A stretch of 15,804 nt of DNA from CAZYWA01 sp964650975 [NCBI: uncultured bacterium] (GTDB lineage: Bacteria > JADJOY01): contig CAZYWA010000072.1 in NCBI GenBank assembly GCA_964650975.1, positions 1-15,804 on the forward strand, written 5' to 3'. The notes beneath the pieces are model-generated. The model did not search any database and was not told the DNA's origin. It worked only from the letters and a program-made list of their open reading frames with translations. Positions within the stretch are counted from its first letter, which is position 1. Each line of letters starts with the position of its first letter. Positions 1 through 6,000 of the stretch are shown here, one piece after another. A program made the position numbers and the translations under genes.

Positions 1-7
1 CCCCCCG

Positions 8-34
8 CCCCGGCCGGAGTGAATCCGGCCGGGG
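8..34. repeat. perfect GC-rich inverted repeat (hairpin)
   Basis: Positions 8-18 and 24-34 are exact reverse complements (11 bp, CCCCGGCCGGA / TCCGGCCGGGG) around a 5-base loop. It lies about 115 bases beyond the stop codon of the minus-strand phospholipase gene, so it could end that transcript. Neither side carries a T-tract (a G-run follows in the minus direction), so it is not a canonical intrinsic terminator. Confidence 0.6.
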
Positions 35-69
35 CCCCACCCCCGAGGCGGCTCGCTACGCGCTCGCCG

Positions 70-121
70 GCGCGCCGTCCGGCGCGCTGGGCAGATTGGG
101 CCTCAGGGCGCCGAGGCGCCC
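70..121. repeat. two further short perfect hairpins 3' of the phospholipase gene
   Basis: Positions 70-77 and 80-87 (GCGCGCCG / CGGCGCGC) and positions 106-112 and 115-121 (GGGCGCC / GGCGCCC) are perfect inverted repeats with two-base centres. With the hairpin at 8-34 they make three GC-rich stems in the first 150 bases, all in the 3' flank of the minus-strand gene ending at 150. They may stabilise the mRNA end or slow the polymerase. No U-tract is present. In DNA this GC-rich, short palindromes can also arise by chance. Confidence 0.4.
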
Positions 122-149
122 GGGTGCCTGAAGTCCGGCGATCAACCGC

Positions 150-1370
150 TCACGGGCCAGTGAGGTTTTCCAGTGCGATCGGCGTGCACGCGGGGCTCCC
201 GGTGACCGGGTTGCAGCGTGCGGGATTTCCGTCGGGGATTTCGAGCCAGTCGGGACGGCTCGTGACTGGGGCGGGGAAGTCGTCCATCAGCATCTGGACG
301 CCGTTCGCGAGACCGGCGGCGCGCTGGGTCTCGCAGGTTGCGGTGTCGGTGCCCGCGGTGCAGGTGTTGCTCGCGATCAAGAGATGGGCGGCGTGCGCCG
401 CGGGGATGTTCGGGTCGGCGGGATCGTTGATCTTGGCGACCGCGGCCCACGGCTCGGCGAACTGCGGCGGATCGGCGGTGGCGAACATCGCGCGGCCGGC
501 GAGGGTGGTGCCGCCGTTCGTGTAGGTCTCCTGGTGCGCGTCGTCGTTGAGCAGCATGAAGAGCACCTTGCCGCGCAGCGACCCGAGGCTGGGCCAGCCC
601 TCGGCGACCAGCGCGTCGTGCGGTGACGCGTACCCGGCCTGCAGATCATCGGGAGTGAAGAGCCGCGTGGGGCCGAAGACGCCGCGGATCAGCTGGTCGA
701 CCGGCGCGAGGTCGGTGATCGGGAAGCCGCCCACGTCGTCCTTGACCTCGATCCAGATCTGGAGCGGCAGGTGGTCGCGGTGCGCGTCCGACCAGTCGCG
801 GATCTCCGTCAAGCAGTCCTGGAACGTGTAGCAGGTGCTGATCGGGTCGATCACTTCGATGTGGTAGACGCGGAAACCGTCCTCGTGGCGGTGGATGTCG
901 AGCTCGAACGCGCGCACGCCTTGCTGGTCGAGCTGGGTGGTGAGCGGCGCTTGGGTGTAGGCGTGGCTCGGGTCCCACACGAAGAGCGGCTGCACGTGGT
1001 AGCTGTTGTGGGTGCCGCGGACTTGCGCTTCCTCGAGGGTGAGCGAGTCGTCGAGCGGGTAGCGGTCGGCCGAATCGCAGACGCCGTTCGCGTCGGCGTC
1101 GTCGGGATTGTCGAGCGGGCACGGGTCGCTCGCGTCGCACACGCCGTCGCCGTCGCGATCGCCGCCCGGCTGGTCGGGACACACGTCACAAGCGTCGGGG
1201 ATGCCGTCCTGGTCGGCGTCGACGCGATCGTCGAAGCCGGGGCAGACGTCGTTCCACTCGCAGACGCCGTCGCCGTCCGAGTCGGTGGTGCACGGCGGAT
1301 TGGGATCGCACGGTTGCGAGCCCAGGAGCAGGGCGGCGAGACAGGGAACCAGCCAGCGTGCCTTGCGCAC
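150..1370 (-). CDS. secreted Ca2+-dependent PI-PLC-like phosphodiesterase with thrombospondin type 3 repeats
   Basis: About 406 residues. A short hydrophobic leader (WLVPCLAALLLGS) suggests export. Residues about 28-106 are a Cys-containing array of D-x-D-x-DG units (DSDGDGVC, DADQDGIPDAC, DRDGDGVC, DADANGVC), the thrombospondin type 3 signature that binds calcium. The rest matches the Ca2+-dependent phosphoinositide phospholipase C1 family: RGTHNSYH (catalytic-type His121), FELDIH (E156, D158), VYHIEVIDPISTC (second His170), a conserved CL-x4-W segment and IWIEVKDD. Such enzymes cleave phosphodiesters of inositol lipids or related head groups; the bacterial substrate is unknown. GTG at 1368-1370 is chosen because GAGG (1378-1381, read on minus) lies 7 bases upstream; a GTG at 1374-1376 is the alternative but touches the GAGG. 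It follows the radical SAM gene on the same strand after about 200 bases and probably has its own promoter. Confidence 0.82.
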   Translation of the reverse strand: MRKARWLVPCLAALLLGSQPCDPNPPCTTDSDGDGVCEWNDVCPGFDDRVDADQDGIPDACDVCPDQPGGDRDGDGVCDASDPCPLDNPDDADANGVCDSADRYPLDDSLTLEEAQVRGTHNSYHVQPLFVWDPSHAYTQAPLTTQLDQQGVRAFELDIHRHEDGFRVYHIEVIDPISTCYTFQDCLTEIRDWSDAHRDHLPLQIWIEVKDDVGGFPITDLAPVDQLIRGVFGPTRLFTPDDLQAGYASPHDALVAEGWPSLGSLRGKVLFMLLNDDAHQETYTNGGTTLAGRAMFATADPPQFAEPWAAVAKINDPADPNIPAAHAAHLLIASNTCTAGTDTATCETQRAAGLANGVQMLMDDFPAPVTSRPDWLEIPDGNPARCNPVTGSPACTPIALENLTGP

Positions 1371-1480
1371 GTTCACACCTCACTCGATGTCGGACGATGT
1401 CGGGTCTCCCTTCATCGTACACACCTGCGTCACGCTGCCGCCACGGGGGCGGTCCGCGTCGGCATCGCGATCGATCGCTG

Positions 1481-1500
1481 CCCACCGAGGGACCGGTGGG
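1481..1500. repeat. hairpin between radical SAM and phospholipase genes
   Basis: CCCACCG (1481-1487) and CGGTGGG (1494-1500) form a perfect 7-bp stem with a 6-base loop in the 200-base gap between the two minus-strand genes. No T-run follows in either direction. A weak minus-strand -10-like TACGAT (1414-1419) lies between this hairpin and the phospholipase start, but I see no matching -35. Confidence 0.4.
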
Positions 1501-1543
1501 CCTCCAACCCGACAATCGCGGGGATGCCGTTTGGAACACGCGC

Positions 1544-1570
1544 GGTCCCTCGCGCGCGAGGCCGAGGACC
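1544..1570 (-). terminator. possible terminator-like hairpin after the radical SAM gene
   Basis: Six bases beyond the radical SAM stop codon, GGTCC (1544-1548) pairs with GGACC (1566-1570). TCG (1550-1552) pairs with CGA (1563-1565), leaving one bulged C and a 10-base loop. The core also contains the palindrome CTCGCGCGCGAG (1549-1560). There is no U-tract after it, so it may be only an mRNA 3'-end structure. Confidence 0.3.
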
Positions 1571-1576
1571 CTACCG

Positions 1577-2977
1577 CTAGGCGGGAACGGCGCAGGTCTG
1601 GATCGGCGCGCGTGGCGGCTGCGGCACGCGGGCACCGCGCAGCCAGGCGCGGGCGGCGCGGGCCAGTCGCCGGGGATGGACGTAGAACGCCAGGAAGGCG
1701 CGCAGGTGCGCGGCTCGGATCGCGCGCGGCGTGAGGGTCGGGTGCTGCCAGCCCTCGCCGACGCGGTGGAAGTTGAGGCGCGCCGCGGCGTCGGTCGCCA
1801 GCAAGCCGCGGCGCTCGAACTCGTCCCAGTCGGGCGTCGACGGCAGCGGCATGAACACGTTGAACTTGGCGAAGGTGGGATCGAGCCGCTTCGCGTAGCG
1901 CCAGGTGTCGCGCATCGTCGCGGGCGTGTCGGTGGGTAGCCCGAGGATGAAGAACGCCATGGTCTCGATGCCGGCCTCGCGAGCGAGCTGGAACGCGCGA
2001 TCGACCTCGCGGACCTCGGTGCCTTTCTTGGCGGAATCGAGCACCGCCTGATCGCCGCTCTCGACGCCGAACGACACCCGGTAGCAGCCCGCCGCGCGCA
2101 TCCGCTTGAGCAGGTCCGCATCGACCCGGTCGGCGCGGATGCCGACGCGGCAGTTCCAGGGGAGCGGCGACCCCGCCGCGATCAGCCGGTCCGCCACCTC
2201 GCGGGCGCGCCGCATCGAGAGGTTGAAGGTGTCGTCGTAGATCACCGCTTCGGCGTAGCCGTGATCGCGGATCCGCAGCATCTCGCGCACCACGCGCGCC
2301 GGCGACTTGACCCGGAAACGCCCGCCGAAGACCGCCTTGGTGCAAAAGGTGCAGAGATAGACGCAGCCGCGCGAGGTCTCGATGGGCGCGGCCGCGCCGC
2401 GCGGCCCGCGCCGGTAGTCGGCGGCACGCACCAGATCGAGCGCGGGGAGCGGCAGCTGATCGAGGTCGTCGAGCAACGCACTGAGCGGACCCTGCTCGGC
2501 GTGGCCGTCGCGAAGGTAGAGGGCGCCTGGTGGAGGGGGAGCGCCGGGATCGGCGGCCAAGACGTCGCGCAACGTGAAGTCCGCCTCGCCGATGGCGATG
2601 CCGTCGGGCACGAGCCGGCGCGCGACACCCTCTGGGTCGACAGACGGTCCCACGCCGCCCAGCCACACCCGGGGCGCGCTGCGATGAGCGCGCGCGACTC
2701 CCATGAGCGCGCGAACCTCTCGTTCCTGCGGCGAGAGGAACGTGAGCCCGACGAGATCCGTGGGCTCGCGGTCGAGCTCGCGAGCGAGCGCCGCCTCCGC
2801 ATCGTCGACCAGCGAGAGATCGAGGATCCTGACGCGATGCCCCGCGTCGCGGAGCGGCGCCGCGACGGCCATCAGGTTCTGCGGCGGTAGCAGCTCCACG
2901 AAACGCGCGAGCAGCGTCCCTCGATAGCCCGCCCAGAGCGACGGGTTCACGAGCAGGATCGATTGCGTGGAACCCAA
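1577..2977 (-). CDS. B12-binding-like radical SAM protein
   Basis: About 466 residues. The N-terminus (SILLVNPSLWAGYRG, then LPPQNLMAVAAPLRDAGH) has the Rossmann-like layout of the cobalamin-binding domain in BchE/methyltransferase-type radical SAM proteins. It lacks a DxHxxG cobalamin-ligand motif, which is common in this class. The radical SAM core follows with the 4Fe-4S cluster motif CVYLCTFC (C205, C209, C212 from this start), then VIYDDTFN, GVESGDQAVLDSAKKG and FFILGLPTDT, typical of the barrel. It should cleave S-adenosylmethionine reductively to generate a radical; the substrate cannot be told. I chose TTG (2975-2977) because GAGG (2987-2990) precedes it by 9 bases and because an extended -10 (3006-3014) overlaps the alternative ATG at 3005-3007, which has no ribosome binding site. 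It is divergent from the giant glycosyltransferase, so it may modify a lipid or sugar of the same surface structure (inference). Confidence 0.88.
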   Translation of the reverse strand: MGSTQSILLVNPSLWAGYRGTLLARFVELLPPQNLMAVAAPLRDAGHRVRILDLSLVDDAEAALARELDREPTDLVGLTFLSPQEREVRALMGVARAHRSAPRVWLGGVGPSVDPEGVARRLVPDGIAIGEADFTLRDVLAADPGAPPPPGALYLRDGHAEQGPLSALLDDLDQLPLPALDLVRAADYRRGPRGAAAPIETSRGCVYLCTFCTKAVFGGRFRVKSPARVVREMLRIRDHGYAEAVIYDDTFNLSMRRAREVADRLIAAGSPLPWNCRVGIRADRVDADLLKRMRAAGCYRVSFGVESGDQAVLDSAKKGTEVREVDRAFQLAREAGIETMAFFILGLPTDTPATMRDTWRYAKRLDPTFAKFNVFMPLPSTPDWDEFERRGLLATDAAARLNFHRVGEGWQHPTLTPRAIRAAHLRAFLAFYVHPRRLARAARAWLRGARVPQPPRAPIQTCAVPA

Positions 2978-3005
2978 GCGCTGATTCCTCGTTCCGCGAG
3001 CCGGC

Positions 3006-3014
3006 ATTGTACCA
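3006..3014 (-). promoter_or_regulatory. candidate extended -10 promoter of the radical SAM gene
   Basis: Read on the minus strand this is TGGTACAAT: TACAAT matches the bacterial -10 consensus at five of six positions and is preceded by the extended -10 TG-n. I see no good -35. Transcription would start near 2997-3001, downstream of the ATG at 3005-3007, which argues for the TTG start at 2975-2977. Confidence 0.4.
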
Positions 3015-3018
3015 GGGG
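3014..3018 (+). promoter_or_regulatory. ribosome binding site that sets the start of the giant glycosyltransferase
   Basis: AGGGG lies 9 bases before ATG 3028 (12 before ATG 3031). The competing reading is a -10-like TATGAT at 3027-3032, which would make the message begin near 3039 and force use of ATG 3046. Conserved sequence starts just after 3046, so the alignment does not decide. Confidence 0.45.
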
Positions 3019-3027
3019 TGTTCCGAT

Positions 3028-6000
3028 ATGATGCGATGCTCGGCCATGTCCGCTCGCTCGCTCATCGTCCTGGGGATGCACCGCGGCGGGACCTCCGCGC
3101 TCGCGGGGGTGCTGAGCCGTCTCGGCGTCGATCTCGGAACGCACCTGCTCCCGGCGACGCCGTTCAACGCGGCGGGCTACTTCGAGGACGTCGACGTGGT
3201 CGGTCTTCACGACCGCGTGCTGTGGGCGCTCGGGCGCACCTGGCACGACGTGCGGCCGCTCCCCGACTCGTGCTGGGACGATCCGCTCGTCGAGCCCCAT
3301 CGCGCACGCTTGCGCGAGCTCCTGAGCGAGCGCTTCGGCGCGTCGCCGCTCTGGGGAGTCAAGGACCCGCGCCAGAGCCGCTTGCTCGGGCTCTGGCTGC
3401 CGGTGCTCGCGGCGCTCGACGTCGAGCCCGCGTTCGTGCTGATCGCGCGCGATCCGCGCGAGGTGACGGCGTCGCTGGCGGCGCGCGAAGGATTTCCCGA
3501 GTGGAAATCGCAGGTGCTCTACCTCGACCACTTGCTCGCGGCGGAGCGGGACTCGCGCGGGTTCCGTCGCACGTTCCTGACCTTCGAGCAGCTCCTCGGC
3601 TCGCCCGAGGAGACGGTGCGCCGCCTGGCGGGCGAGCTCGACCTGGGTGTGGCGGCGATCGACGGGCCGTTGCTCGGCCAGGTGCGTGAATTTCTCGAGC
3701 CGTCGCTGCGCCACCACGTGGCCCCGGTTCGAGCCAAGCCACCCGGCTCGCCGCTCGAGGCCATCGCGGATCGGTGCTTCGACCAGTTCGGCGCGCGGGC
3801 GGCGCTCGACGAGAGCCAACGCCGCGCCGCATTCGACGCGCTGCAGGGCGAGTTCGAGCAGGCGCGCCAGCCGATCACCGCATGGGCCGTGGACCTCTGC
3901 ACCGAGCTGGGCGCGGCGCTGGCCGCGCGCCAGTCGGAGCTCGAGCGGGCGCGCGCCGGAGCGGCGCAGCTCGAGCGCGAGATCGCCGAGGCGCGCGACG
4001 GACACCGGCAGCGCGACCGGATCGAGCAGGACCTGCGCGGCTGGATCGCGGCGCAATCGGGCGATCTCGACCGGGCCCGGCAGTCGCTCGGCGTGCTCGA
4101 GACCCAGATCGACGAAGCGCGCCTCGCCCACGGCGCGCGCGATGCCAACGAGGCAGCGCTGAAGGAGCGGCTCGCGGAGGCCGAGGCGCAGCTCGACCGC
4201 GCGCGCGCGGCGATGAGTGTGCTGGAGGCGCAGATCGCGCAGGCGCGCGACGCGCATCGGGCTCGCGACCTGACGGAAGCCGAGCTTCGCCGGGTGCTCG
4301 GCGAGCGCGACGCCGAGCTCGAGCACGAGCGGGAAGCGCTCCGCGCTGTCGAGGAGGAGAGAGCGCGCGCCGAGGTCGCAGCCGCCGCGCTCGCCGCGAG
4401 TCCCATTCCAGACGACGAGCCAAAGGCTGCGCCCCCGACCACCGTGGTGCGGCAGCGCATCCCGGCCTCCCGCCCGTCTCCGCCCACGCTTCGCTCCGCG
4501 CTGGGCCGGCTGCGGCGGCGAAGCAGCCGGGTGACGGGCGCGCGGCGGAACCTCGAAACCAGTCCCGAGCATCTGTTCGTCCTCGAGGCACCCGAGGCGG
4601 AAGCCGTCCCGGCTTCGCAGGTCGAGCTGGTCGGATGGTGCGTCGCGATCGACTGGCCGCCGATCACGGCGATCCGCGCGCGCATCGGCGATCGCTGCTT
4701 CGCCGGCGAGGTCGGTGGGCGTCGTCACGACGTGCAGCGCGTCCACGGCCAGCTCGCGAACGCCGGGACCTCGGGATTCCGGATTCCGGTGGATCTCGGC
4801 GACGGGACCTCGGTGCTGATCGAGGTGCAGCGCGTGAGCGACGTCTGGACCTGGGCCGCGCGCCGGCGTCTGCGGGTCGGCGCGGACCCGCTGCTGGCCG
4901 CATTCGACGAGCCGCGCGTCTGGACGCAGCGTCACGGCCTGGTGCACTTCTCGGGATGGTGCTTCCACCCGCAGCACGCGATCGAGGTGCTGGAGCTTCG
5001 CTGCGGAGAGATCGCGGCGGAGGTCCACGGCGGGATGCCCCGGCCCGACGTGGGGCGCGCGTTTCCGGGTGTTCCGGGCAGTGCCTCGGCCGGATTCGAG
5101 ATCGCGCTGCGCCTCCCGCCGGGGCGCTACCCGATCTCCCTCTGCGCGCAGCTCGAGACCGGTGAGTCGGTGGAGTTCGTGGCGGCGGAGCAGCTGAACG
5201 CCACCCGGCGCGACGTGGCGGGCCGCGCCCGTCGCATGCTCCGCGCCGTCACCCTGGCGCCGCGCTTCGTGCGCTATGGCGTGGGGCTGGGCCTCGACTA
5301 TCGCCGGCGCCATCGCGGCTTCCCGCCGCTCCGGCGCGTGCCGGGGATGCTGAAGCGCGCCGCCAAACGCTTCCGCGAGCGTCACGCGATCGTCCCACTC
5401 GGCACGTTTCCGCCGTCCTTCCAGCTTCCCCCGCGCGCGGAGCCCTACGACGCATGGCTCGCCGTGAACGGGTGGAATGCCGCGGCCCGCGAGGAGCTCG
5501 CCCTACGCCTCGCCGCCCACGGCGACCGCTTGCCCACGATCTCGGTGGTGATGCCGGTCTACAACCCGGACCCCAAGCACCTCGATGCCGCGATCGAGAG
5601 CGTCTTCGCGCAGGTTTATCCACGCTGGGAGCTGTGCATCGCCGATGACGCGAGCACCGATCCGCGGATCCGTCCGGCGCTCGAGCGCTGGGCCGAGCGT
5701 GAGCCGCGGGTGCGGGTCACGTTCCGCGAGCAAAACGGTCACATCAGCCGGGCCACCAATTCGGCGGCGTCGCTCGCGACCGGCGAGTGGCTGGCGTTTC
5801 TCGACCAGGACGATCTGCTCGCGCCCGATGCGCTGGGCGAGGTCGCGCTTCACGCGTGCGAGCAGCCCCACTGCGACGTGATCTACACCGACGACGACAA
5901 GATCGGCGAGGACGGCCACCGCTACGCCCCGCAGTTCAAGCCCGACTGGTCGCCCGAGCTGCTGCTCGCCTACATGTACCTGAGCCATCTCTTGGTGCTC

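Noticed and set aside
1070-1300. Dockerin or EF-hand reading of the D-x-D-x-DG repeats in the phospholipase
   Set aside because: The repeats carry regularly spaced Cys and CP after each loop and lack the F-hand helix pattern, which fits thrombospondin type 3 repeats better.
2947-5385. Very long open frame on the minus strand opposite the giant glycosyltransferase
   Set aside because: It reads as Arg/Ala/Glu/His-rich low-complexity sequence with no domain. It is the expected antisense shadow in GC-rich DNA, while the plus frame has clear catalytic motifs throughout.
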